The notes under the pieces: model-generated
What the model was told of the DNA's origin: nothing
The model's database searches: none
Seen by the model: the letters and a program-made list of their open reading frames with translations, nothing else
Source: Haliea sp.
GTDB lineage: Bacteria > Pseudomonadota > Gammaproteobacteria > Pseudomonadales > Halieaceae
Length of the DNA: 36,506 nucleotides
Assembly: GCA_002862985.1 (NCBI GenBank)
Contig: PKCY01000215.1
Span: 1 to 36,506 of the forward strand
Direction: 5' to 3'
Translations under genes and position numbers: made by a program
In this document: positions 8,099 through 17,428 of the stretch, piece by piece
Position numbering within the stretch: position 1 is the stretch's first letter
How the letters are laid out: each line of letters starts with the position of its first letter

Positions 8099-10216
8099 TT
8101 AGTTTTTAAGTCTGACGACTTTACGCACATGATTGATGGTGCGTAGGCGTTTCATAATTCTGGCCAGGTGGACGCGGCTTTCTATCAGCATTTCCAGACT
8201 GACGTAGGTGAACTGGTAGTCCTTGTCTTCGGAGGAAATTTTCTCGATGTTCACACCCATGCTGTTGATACGGGTGGCGATGACGGCAATCATACCGCGG
8301 CGGTTTTCAACTTCGACACGCAGTTCAGAGGAGTATTCGCCAACGACTTCGTCGTCCCAGCGCAACGCGACTTGTCGCTCGCCGCCCTGGCGCATATCGC
8401 CCAGGTTGTTACATTCTTCCCTATGTACTACCACGCCTTTTTCTGGGCTCAGATAGCCTTCAATGGGGTCGCCGGGTATGGGGTGGCAACATCGGGCATA
8501 ACTCACCATAAAGCCCTCAGTGCCACAGATTGCAACGGGTTGCGCGCCACCGCCGCTTTTCTGTGGCTGATCCCCTGCCGGCCCACTGAGCAGCTGTTGA
8601 GCCGTAAGCGCAGGCAAGCGATTACCGCGGGCGATCTCCACTAGCAAGTCTTCCAGGCTGTCGTAGTGATACTCGGTTAGCAAGTCTTCCAGGTTTTTTT
8701 GTGGAAGCTTCTCCAGGTTACTGCCGAAGCCAGTGAGCCCCTTGTCCAGCAAGCTGCGTCCCAGGGCTACAGAGTCATCTCGGGTCTGATGCTTGAGAAA
8801 GTGGTGAATATTGGAGCGGGCCTTGGCCGTTACGGCATAGTCCAGCCACGATGGATTGGGACGCGCGCCGGATGATGTCAAAATTTCTACCCTCTGGCCG
8901 CTCTCCAGGGGCTCAGAGAGAGGGGCCAGTCGTCGGTTGATGCGACATGCTACACAGCTGTTGCCCACATCGGTGTGGACTGCGTAGGCAAAGTCCACCG
9001 CAGTAGCCTTGCGTGGCAGCTCAAGAATGCGCCCCTTGGGCGTGAAGACATAGATCTCGTCTGGAAATAAATCGATCTTGACGCTCTCGATAAATTCCAG
9101 AGAGTTACCGGCTCGCTGCTGCATTTCGAGAAGGCCCTGGACCCACTCTCGGGCTCGGGCATGGCTGCCATTGGCGGATTGGCCATCACTTTTGTAAAGC
9201 CAGTGCGCGGCGATGCCATTGTTGGCCATGTCCTCCATTTCCTGGGTGCGAATCTGAACTTCTATGGGAACTCCATGCATGCCCATGAGGACTGTGTGCA
9301 GGGATTGATAGCCGTTGGCCTTGGGGATCGCGATGTAATCCTTGAACTCACCCGGTACCGGTTTGTAGAGGCTGTGAATACACCCCAGCACGCGATAACA
9401 GGTGTCAACTGAATCAACGATGATGCGAAAGGCATAAATATCCATAATCTCGGAAAAGGACTTCCGTTTGGACTTCATTTTTTTATAAATACTGTATAAG
9501 TGCTTTTCGCGCCCGACGACCGAAATCTGGTGGCCTTCCTGTTCAAGCGTCGCCTCGATTTGATGACGAACCTTCTCCACGAGTTCCTTGCGATTTCCCC
9601 CTGCGAGTCGCAGGGCGGCGTCGATACGTCTGGCACGCATGGGGTAGAGTGCGCTGAAACCGAGGTCTTCAAATTCCATACGGACATTGTTCATGCCCAG
9701 CCGCATGGCGATGGGGGAGTAAATGTCGAGTGTTTCGCGGGCAATCCGCCGCGCCTTATTTGAGGTGAGCACGCCCAGTGTGCGCATGTTGTGCAATCTG
9801 TCTGCCAGCTTTACAAGAATGACGCGAATGTCTTGGGCCATAGCCAGCGCCATTTTTTGGAAGTTTTCCGCCTGTTTTTCTTCCAGTGACTGAAACTCCA
9901 TCTGCGTAAGCTTGCTAACGCCGTCTACCAATTCCGCCACAGTGGGGCCAAATTGCTCGCCGATCACGGATTTCTCAATTCCCGTGTCTTCAATGACATC
10001 ATGCAGCATGGCCGCGACCAGGCTCTGATGGTCCATGTGCATATCGGCTAGAATGCTGGCTACTGCCAGAGGATGCGTTACATAGGGTTCGCCGCTGCGC
10101 CGTTTTTGTCCGTAATGGGCTTGTTCGGCGAAGAAATAGGCGCGCTTTACGTGATTAGCTTGTTCGGGATTGAGGTAGGTTCCAAGGGTGGTGCTGAGGG
10201 CAGCTATGGTTTGCAT
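8099..10216 (-). CDS. spoT: Bifunctional (p)ppGpp synthetase/hydrolase SpoT (RelA/SpoT homolog)
   Basis: The stringent-response enzyme that makes and degrades (p)ppGpp. Domains in order: an HD hydrolase domain with intact catalytic HDVIED (72-77); a synthetase domain with the conserved EFKDYIAIPKANGYQSLHT block; a TGS domain (IYVFTPKGRILELP...VDFAYAVH); and a C-terminal zinc-finger/helical part (RCCHPIPGD) with an ACT domain (VENRRGMIAVIATRI). The intact HD motif separates it from hydrolase-dead RelA. At 705 aa it has the family's usual length. rpoZ lies 54 bp upstream, and omega with gmk in one unit is the widespread gmk-rpoZ-spoT arrangement linking GMP/GDP supply, RNA polymerase and ppGpp. 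Confidence 0.97.
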   Translation of the reverse strand: MQTIAALSTTLGTYLNPEQANHVKRAYFFAEQAHYGQKRRSGEPYVTHPLAVASILADMHMDHQSLVAAMLHDVIEDTGIEKSVIGEQFGPTVAELVDGVSKLTQMEFQSLEEKQAENFQKMALAMAQDIRVILVKLADRLHNMRTLGVLTSNKARRIARETLDIYSPIAMRLGMNNVRMEFEDLGFSALYPMRARRIDAALRLAGGNRKELVEKVRHQIEATLEQEGHQISVVGREKHLYSIYKKMKSKRKSFSEIMDIYAFRIIVDSVDTCYRVLGCIHSLYKPVPGEFKDYIAIPKANGYQSLHTVLMGMHGVPIEVQIRTQEMEDMANNGIAAHWLYKSDGQSANGSHARAREWVQGLLEMQQRAGNSLEFIESVKIDLFPDEIYVFTPKGRILELPRKATAVDFAYAVHTDVGNSCVACRINRRLAPLSEPLESGQRVEILTSSGARPNPSWLDYAVTAKARSNIHHFLKHQTRDDSVALGRSLLDKGLTGFGSNLEKLPQKNLEDLLTEYHYDSLEDLLVEIARGNRLPALTAQQLLSGPAGDQPQKSGGGAQPVAICGTEGFMVSYARCCHPIPGDPIEGYLSPEKGVVVHREECNNLGDMRQGGERQVALRWDDEVVGEYSSELRVEVENRRGMIAVIATRINSMGVNIEKISSEDKDYQFTYVSLEMLIESRVHLARIMKRLRTINHVRKVVRLKN

Positions 10217-10270
10217 GTCGTTGATCTGTGACCCGTGCCAGAGCTGCCCCCTAGATTTGAGGGGGCTTGC

Positions 10271-10531
10271 CTAGATCGGCTCGCCTACCTCCATTACTTC
10301 AGCCAACTCTTCCTCTGCTTCCAATTCCTCTTCGCGGCTGAGAATTTCGTTGGTCACGAACCCTTCAGCAATTTCGCGCAGCGCAATGACGGTGGGCTTG
10401 TCTGACTCCTCCTGCACCAATGGGTCTTTGCCTCCCGTAGCGAGCTGCCGGGCGCGCTTGCTGGCAACCATGACCAACTCGAAGCGATTCGCGACGTTTT
10501 CCAGACAATCTTCAACGGTTACGCGTGCCAT
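10271..10531 (-). CDS. rpoZ: DNA-directed RNA polymerase omega subunit
   Basis: Omega is the small RNA polymerase subunit that helps assemble beta-prime and forms part of ppGpp site 1. The 86-aa product starts [20 protein letters not shown] and carries [23 protein letters not shown], both diagnostic. The C-terminal third is strongly acidic ([18 protein letters not shown]). The ATG at 10531 is certain from the family N-terminus, yet the obvious Shine-Dalgarno AAGGAG (10558-10563) is 26 nt away. It is well placed instead for a short overlapping upstream ORF (separate entry). gmk is 223 bp upstream, so rpoZ-spoT-ridA may also have its own promoter; an isolated TATAAT lies on the minus strand at 10669-10674 without a convincing -35. 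Confidence 0.95.
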   Translation of the reverse strand: MARVTVEDCLENVANRFELVMVASKRARQLATGGKDPLVQEESDKPTVIALREIAEGFVTNEILSREEELEAEEELAEVMEVGEPI

Positions 10532-10548
10532 TTTTGAATGTTTCCCAT
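10519..10548 (-). other. Nine-codon upstream ORF overlapping the rpoZ start
   Basis: On the minus strand, AAGGAG (10558-10563) is followed after 9 nt by ATG at 10548. This frame reads MGNIQKWHA and stops at TAA (10519-10521), inside the first codons of rpoZ in another frame. Spacing of the ribosome-binding sequence is ideal for this ORF and poor for rpoZ. It could act as a translational-coupling leader, or be accidental. Confidence 0.4.
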
Positions 10549-10754
10549 ATTGTGTGTCTCCTTAAGACTTCGCTCAGGTGGCACAGTGCAAGTGAATGTG
10601 ATTCGGCGGCCCTGAGTATTTTAATACCCCGATCTGGCCGTCTGTAATCTTCTTTAGCGGAACCCTCAATTATAACGCGAAGCCCCGGGGTTACGTCCAG
10701 CAGTATTATTCCCCAGGCGATGGGTCGAGAAGGGTTGTCTTCGGCCTATAGAGA

Positions 10755-12280
<1,526 letters not shown>

Positions 12281-12493
12281 GGACAGGGGGCAGGCTCCAG
12301 GGAGTTCAATCGAATTTCGAGTGTAGCAGTTTGTTATTGGGGCATATAGATACCATCGGGAGATACTCAGGGGACCGCTAGTAAAATAGGCCGCGGTGCC
12401 TGGCGAGCTGGAAGTCTGCCAGTGAGAATTGACTGCCTCTGTTTGCTGCCTCGCGTATACTTTCGCGACTGATAATTCTTAAGAGGCATTTTC

Positions 12494-13213
12494 ATGCAAC
12501 GTCCCAGTGGCCGCTCGCCTGAGCAACTGCGAGAAATTAGTATCACCCGCAACTTCACTCGGCATGCGGAGGGCTCTGTTCTCGTCTGCTTTGGTGACAC
12601 ACGCGTTATTTGTACTGCATCGGTGGACAAAGGTGTCCCATCATTTATGCGTGGTCAGGGCCATGGTTGGGTAACCGCTGAGTACGGCATGTTGCCACGC
12701 TCTACCGACAGCCGTATGGGCCGGGAGGCGAGTCGGGGCAAGCAAGGCGGGCGTACGGTAGAGATACAGCGATTAATCGGGCGCTCCTTGCGGGCGGCTC
12801 TGGATATGTCCAAGCTCGGGGAGAATACGATAACGATAGATTGTGACGTGATTCAAGCCGATGGAGGCACCCGCACAGCTGCTATTACTGGCGCCTGTGT
12901 TGCATTGGTGGATGCCATTCGTTACCTGCAGCGCGAGAAATTGATCACCGCGGACCCACTGCTGCACCTGGTCGCCGCTGTATCAGTGGGAATCTACCAG
13001 GGTGCACCCGTGCTGGACCTTGATTATCTTGAGGATTCGGCTGCAGATACCGACATGAATGTCATTATGGCCGATCCTGAGGGGTTGATTGAAGTGCAGG
13101 GTACGGCAGAGCGAGCGCCCTATTCCCGCGCAGAACTGAATAGCATGCTGGATTTGGCGGCAATGGGGATACAGCAGCTGATCATGCAGCAGAGAGCCGC
13201 GTTGGCTTTATGA
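12494..13213 (+). CDS. rph: Ribonuclease PH
   Basis: Phosphate-dependent 3'-to-5' exoribonuclease that trims tRNA 3' ends. The start [21 protein letters not shown], the active-site region ([16 protein letters not shown]), the [17 protein letters not shown] block and the SVGIYQG and [18 protein letters not shown] metal/phosphate region are all present in 239 aa, the usual length. AGAGG lies 7 nt before the ATG. A TATACT (12456-12461) upstream may be the -10, but the nearest -35-like TTGACT is 21 nt away. The gene faces crc across a GC-rich hairpin. Confidence 0.96.
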   Translation: MQRPSGRSPEQLREISITRNFTRHAEGSVLVCFGDTRVICTASVDKGVPSFMRGQGHGWVTAEYGMLPRSTDSRMGREASRGKQGGRTVEIQRLIGRSLRAALDMSKLGENTITIDCDVIQADGGTRTAAITGACVALVDAIRYLQREKLITADPLLHLVAAVSVGIYQGAPVLDLDYLEDSAADTDMNVIMADPEGLIEVQGTAERAPYSRAELNSMLDLAAMGIQQLIMQQRAALAL

Positions 13214-13245
13214 TCATGGGTGCGGTTGCCGCAGCAGTTATTATT

Positions 13246-13266
13246 GGGCGCCCCTTCTTGGCGCCC
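13246..13266. terminator. GC-rich hairpin between convergent rph and crc
   Basis: GGGCGCC (13246-13252), a 7-nt loop (CCTTCTT) and GGCGCCC (13260-13266) form a perfect 7-bp stem 32 bp after the rph stop and just beyond the crc stop. Its position between convergent genes suggests a terminator, but neither side has a good T-tract, so termination may be weak or Rho-assisted. Confidence 0.45.
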
Positions 13267-13274
13267 TCACAGCA

Positions 13275-14039
13275 CTACAGCTCGATATCGTAGTCCATGA
13301 TGACGGGCGCGTGGGATGAAAACTGTTTGATCTTATAAATTGCGCCGTAGTCGACCGAATACTTCAGGCCTTGCGAAATAATTTGGAAGTCTGTACGCCA
13401 GCCATTTGATCCCACTTCGCCATCTGGCCACCAGCTGAATTCATCCTGGTCGGAGCTTATTTCGCGAAATGCATCGACATAGCCTGATTGCAGCAATTCG
13501 CTCATCCACTGACGCTCTTCGGCCAGGAAGCCGGATGTAGTGCTATTTTTCTGCGTGTCCTGTACATCCTCCGGGCAATGGGCGATGTGCCAGTTGCCAC
13601 AAATGATGAATTCCCGGCGCTTATTACGAACTTTTTGCAGGTGTGCGCCAAAAAGGCCGTAAAATTCATTTTTTCGGGATTGTTGCTCGGCGTTATCTTT
13701 TTCTGCTTGCGGAGCCAGCAAACAAGCTACGCTGAAATTTTCATAATCGGCCTGAACATAGCGACCTTCCATATCAAAGTCTGAAAACCCCAGCCCAGTC
13801 ATGATGGCCTTGGGCATCTTTCGACAGTAGATAGCTACGCCATTGGCCTTCCCATCGACATCGTCAAAAAAGTAGCTGTTGTACTCTTCCGGGAAGAACT
13901 GGCTGTCCTGCAGGTCGTATTCTGAACACTGCAAATCCTGAACGCAGATAAAGTCCGCATCCTGTTCTTTCAGCCAGTCGAAAAATCCCTCTTCGGCAGC
14001 GTTTTTAATGCCGTCAGCACTGAAACTGATAATTCTCAT
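13275..14039 (-). CDS. crc: Catabolite repression control protein Crc (catalytically degenerate exonuclease III fold)
   Basis: The 254-aa product has the exonuclease III / EEP fold but resembles Pseudomonas Crc: MRIISFSADGIKNAAEEGFFDWL, ICVQDLQCSEYDLQD, GRYVQADYENFSVA, RREFIICGNWHIAH, EFSWWPDGE and FSSHAPVIMDYD. Nuclease residues are replaced. The metal-binding glutamate of the LQE motif is Asp, and the GDxN motif is CGNW; only the terminal SHAPV-type histidine is kept. This pattern fits Crc, which is not a nuclease but works with Hfq to repress translation of catabolic mRNAs with A-rich targets. Position between rph and pyrE matches the crc locus of P. aeruginosa. A still-active exodeoxyribonuclease annotation is the alternative I consider unlikely. 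Confidence 0.88.
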   Translation of the reverse strand: MRIISFSADGIKNAAEEGFFDWLKEQDADFICVQDLQCSEYDLQDSQFFPEEYNSYFFDDVDGKANGVAIYCRKMPKAIMTGLGFSDFDMEGRYVQADYENFSVACLLAPQAEKDNAEQQSRKNEFYGLFGAHLQKVRNKRREFIICGNWHIAHCPEDVQDTQKNSTTSGFLAEERQWMSELLQSGYVDAFREISSDQDEFSWWPDGEVGSNGWRTDFQIISQGLKYSVDYGAIYKIKQFSSHAPVIMDYDIEL

Positions 14040-14300
14040 TCATAGCCCCTTGGTATGAGAGCGTGTATGATGCGCGACTTAGGCGCCAGCCTAATGCAGC
14101 CACCGGGCTTTCTCGCGGAGAGCTCGAGCATCCGATTGTTAAACTTGAAGCTTGGTGGCTTCACCACTGCAGATTATGGCGACTGCCGGGAGAAATGTTC
14201 CGGCTCAAATCTTGTTAGTAGAGAGTGGCAAAAACCAGATGCAAGCATTCTATAGCGTAAACTGTGGAATACAAAGCCTCCTTTAAGGATCTAATGCGCC

Positions 14301-14945
14301 ATGGATGCCTACCGCACTGAGTTTATCGATCTAGCACGTCAATGCCAGGTGCTGAAATTTGGTGAATTTACACTTAAATCGGGTCGTCTAAGCCCGTACT
14401 TTTTTAATGCAGGTGCTTTTGCAAACGGCCGAGCGCTTGCCGCATTGGGCCGCTGTTACGCGCATTGTATCGTTGAATCGGGCGTGAGCTTTGACGTGTT
14501 GCTGGGGCCCGCATACAAAGGTATCCCGTTAGCGGCCGCAACGGCTGTCGCCCTGGCGGACCATCACGGGCTGGACGCCCCTTTCGTCTACAATCGCAAG
14601 GAAGCCAAGGCCCACGGTGAAGGAGGAACCCTTGTGGGCGACCCGTTGCATGGGCGTGTGTTGGTCATTGATGACGTTATCACTGCGGGTACCGCTGTTC
14701 GTCAGGTGATCGACATTATTGCCAGGGAGGGTGCAGAGCTGGCGGGCGTTGTTGTTGGGCTTGATCGCCAGGAGCGCGGAGCCGGTGCTCTGTCAGCAAT
14801 ACAGGAAGTGGAGCAAGAGTATGGGGTACCAGTGCTTAGTATTGTCAACATGGGGCAGATCATCGATTATCTGGACAGTATGGAGAATGTGCCGTCCGGT
14901 GCCCTGGATGCCATGAGGCGCTACCGCGAAAGCTTCGGAGTATAG
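14301..14945 (+). CDS. pyrE: Orotate phosphoribosyltransferase
   Basis: Joins orotate and PRPP to give OMP in pyrimidine synthesis. In 214 aa it shows the substrate-binding [21 protein letters not shown] region, [12 protein letters not shown], the catalytic loop [15 protein letters not shown] and the PRPP-binding motif [21 protein letters not shown] lies 11 nt before the ATG. The 261-bp gap to divergent crc shows no confident promoter and no recognisable attenuator. A secreted coiled-coil protein gene follows on the same strand. Confidence 0.96.
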   Translation: MDAYRTEFIDLARQCQVLKFGEFTLKSGRLSPYFFNAGAFANGRALAALGRCYAHCIVESGVSFDVLLGPAYKGIPLAAATAVALADHHGLDAPFVYNRKEAKAHGEGGTLVGDPLHGRVLVIDDVITAGTAVRQVIDIIAREGAELAGVVVGLDRQERGAGALSAIQEVEQEYGVPVLSIVNMGQIIDYLDSMENVPSGALDAMRRYRESFGV

Positions 14946-14985
14946 GGCACGCTGCCTAAGTGCGCATCTTCGGCAGCTCGCCAAC

Positions 14986-15014
14986 TTGTACGAAATTGGT
15001 ACAGGTCCTATATT
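14986..15014 (+). promoter_or_regulatory. Putative promoter with overlapping dyad, upstream of the DUF4124-like gene
   Basis: TTGTAC (14986-14991) and TATATT (15009-15014) are separated by 17 nt and give a plausible sigma-70 promoter. Overlapping it, TGTAC-N7-GTACA is an inverted repeat (14987-15003). The -10 ends only 6 nt before the ATG at 15021, so a transcript from here would be leaderless or nearly so. The 19-bp element resembles the dyad at 1674-1692 (12 of 19 bases identical). Confidence 0.4.
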
Positions 15015-15020
15015 GGAGAT

Positions 15021-15695
15021 ATGAACTTCCGGTTTTCACATATTCGCCACGTCTATACATGGACATGGGTGCTCTGCTTGGCTTTCGCGTCAAGTGCCGA
15101 GGCTAGTAAGCAATTATACCGATACCGCAATGTGGATGGTGTTGTGGTGGTGGACTATCAGGTCCCCACGCACTTAGTCGCTGGCGGCTATGAGGTCCTC
15201 AACCACGATGGAACAGTGATCAAAGTCGTGCCCCGCGCTCTTACCCCTGAAGAAAAAAAGATAAAGGACGCTGAGAAAACACGAGAACAGGCGGCCACGG
15301 CGGAGCAGGAGCGTCTGCGTGCATGGGATCAATCCCTCATGCTTCGCTACAGCACGACAGAGGATATTGAAGACGCGAGAAAGCGCGGTCTGGGGGATCT
15401 CCAGATCAGAGTTAGTATTCTCAAAAGCAATCGTCGGTCGCTCAAGCAGAAAGTGGAAAATTATCAAATAGAGGCGGCTGGCATAGAGCGGTCTGGCATG
15501 ATCGTGGGGGTAGATCGCCTCCGGGCCATCGACGACCTGCAAGGAGAAATTGACACTACTGATCGTGCTATCGCCGAACGTCAGATAGAAAAAGAGGAGC
15601 TTGCGGCGCGTTTTGCGGCCGATATAGAGCGCTTTGAAATGTTGCAGGAGGCTATAGTGTTGCGGCGCACACTAAGTGATCAGAGGACCCGTTAA
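15021..15695 (+). CDS. Secreted DUF4124-like protein with C-terminal coiled coil
   Basis: No specific function is known. Residues 1 to about 29 look like a Sec signal peptide (hydrophobic WTWVLCLAFASS, likely cleavage near AEAS). A short beta-rich module follows (KQLYRYRNVDGVVVVDYQVP...), resembling the DUF4124 domain found in many gammaproteobacterial envelope proteins. The rest, about residues 75-224, is rich in Glu, Arg and Lys with heptad-like leucine/isoleucine spacing and should form a long coiled coil, broken near GIERSGMIVG. The product is likely periplasmic. It lies downstream of pyrE and converges on slmA. Its possible own promoter lies directly before the ATG. Confidence 0.75.
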   Translation: MNFRFSHIRHVYTWTWVLCLAFASSAEASKQLYRYRNVDGVVVVDYQVPTHLVAGGYEVLNHDGTVIKVVPRALTPEEKKIKDAEKTREQAATAEQERLRAWDQSLMLRYSTTEDIEDARKRGLGDLQIRVSILKSNRRSLKQKVENYQIEAAGIERSGMIVGVDRLRAIDDLQGEIDTTDRAIAERQIEKEELAARFAADIERFEMLQEAIVLRRTLSDQRTR

Positions 15696-15744
15696 TAATC
15701 TGAGCCTCACAAGAAGGCGCTGGAGAAGTCCAAGTGCGTCACGT

Positions 15745-16380
15745 TTAGTTTACGAAGCTGGAGGCCTGGTCGGAAAGTGACTGGCTGACAGCGTCGCGAA
15801 AAAAACCAGCCATTAAAAATTCCCATTGCTGTGTCCAGTCTGTTGTTGGGGCTCGTTGGAAACCGCTGCGCACATACTGGGAGATGCGGCCCTCAGCAGC
15901 GGCCATCAGCAAATTCGCCGCAGCTGGTAAGGGAATTCTTGGGCGCATGCCCTCGCGAATTTCCGCCTCGCGAATAACCTGCTTGATCTGTGTTTCAAAG
16001 CGATCAAACAGTTGCACCACACGCTGATGCAGGCGCTCGGATTCTCCCGCCAGCGCATCTCCGGTGAGGATGCGGCTGAGGCCCGGATTACGCTCACTGA
16101 ATACCAGCAGCAACATCAACATCTTTTCGCATCGCTGCGCGGTCGAATGGTCCTCGGCCAGAATGATTTTGATGCGGCTAAACAGAGTATCTTCAATAAA
16201 CGCTATCAGCCCCTCAAACATTTTCGACTTACTAGGGAAATGACGGTACAAGGCCGCTTCGGAGACGCCCACCTGCTTGGCCAGCCCTGCAGTGGTAATT
16301 CGGCTACCTGGCTTAGCCTCCAGCATTTGCGCCAGAGCTTCCAGTATTTGTTGGCGCCTTTGATATTTTTTAGGAGGCAT
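15745..16380 (-). CDS. slmA: Nucleoid occlusion factor SlmA (TetR family)
   Basis: DNA-bound inhibitor of FtsZ assembly that keeps division septa away from the nucleoid. The 211-aa product begins with the TetR helix-turn-helix (RRQQILEALAQMLEAKPGSRITTAGLAKQVGVSEAALYRHFPSKSKMFEGLIAFIEDTL), very close to E. coli SlmA. The C-terminal domain includes a typical RISQYVRSGFQR stretch. It lies 103 bp downstream of argB on the same strand, near coaBC and pyrE, echoing the E. coli dfp-dut-slmA-pyrE neighbourhood. The gap to argB contains CCGACAA and TTGTCGG arms 25 nt apart, with no clear role. Confidence 0.94.
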   Translation of the reverse strand: MPPKKYQRRQQILEALAQMLEAKPGSRITTAGLAKQVGVSEAALYRHFPSKSKMFEGLIAFIEDTLFSRIKIILAEDHSTAQRCEKMLMLLLVFSERNPGLSRILTGDALAGESERLHQRVVQLFDRFETQIKQVIREAEIREGMRPRIPLPAAANLLMAAAEGRISQYVRSGFQRAPTTDWTQQWEFLMAGFFRDAVSQSLSDQASSFVN

Positions 16381-16483
16381 CGTGGTCCATTTCGAATAGC
16401 GTTCTAACGCATGCTAGCGATTACCTGTCTTGCCTGCAACAAGCCCGACAATAATGGAGCAGGTTTTTTAAGATTTTTGTCGG

Positions 16484-17428
<945 letters not shown>

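Noticed and set aside
10669-10674. TATAAT on the minus strand upstream of rpoZ.
   Set aside because: No -35-like hexamer at 16-18 nt and no extended -10; not enough for a promoter call.
12429-12461. TTGACT and TATACT upstream of rph as a promoter.
   Set aside because: The -10 is good but the spacing is 21 nt, outside the usual 16-18, so it is not listed as a feature.
14055-14255. 66-aa plus-strand ORF in the crc-pyrE gap.
   Set aside because: No ribosome-binding sequence, no recognisable domain and a composition typical of non-coding sequence; treated as chance.
14951-14977. GCTGCC...GGCAGC inverted repeat after pyrE as a terminator.
   Set aside because: Large loop and no T-tract; does not meet the pattern of an intrinsic terminator.
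16445-16483. CCGACAA and TTGTCGG arms separated by 25 nt between argB and slmA.
   Set aside because: Long spacer, no terminator-like T-tract in the argB direction, and no matching known operator.
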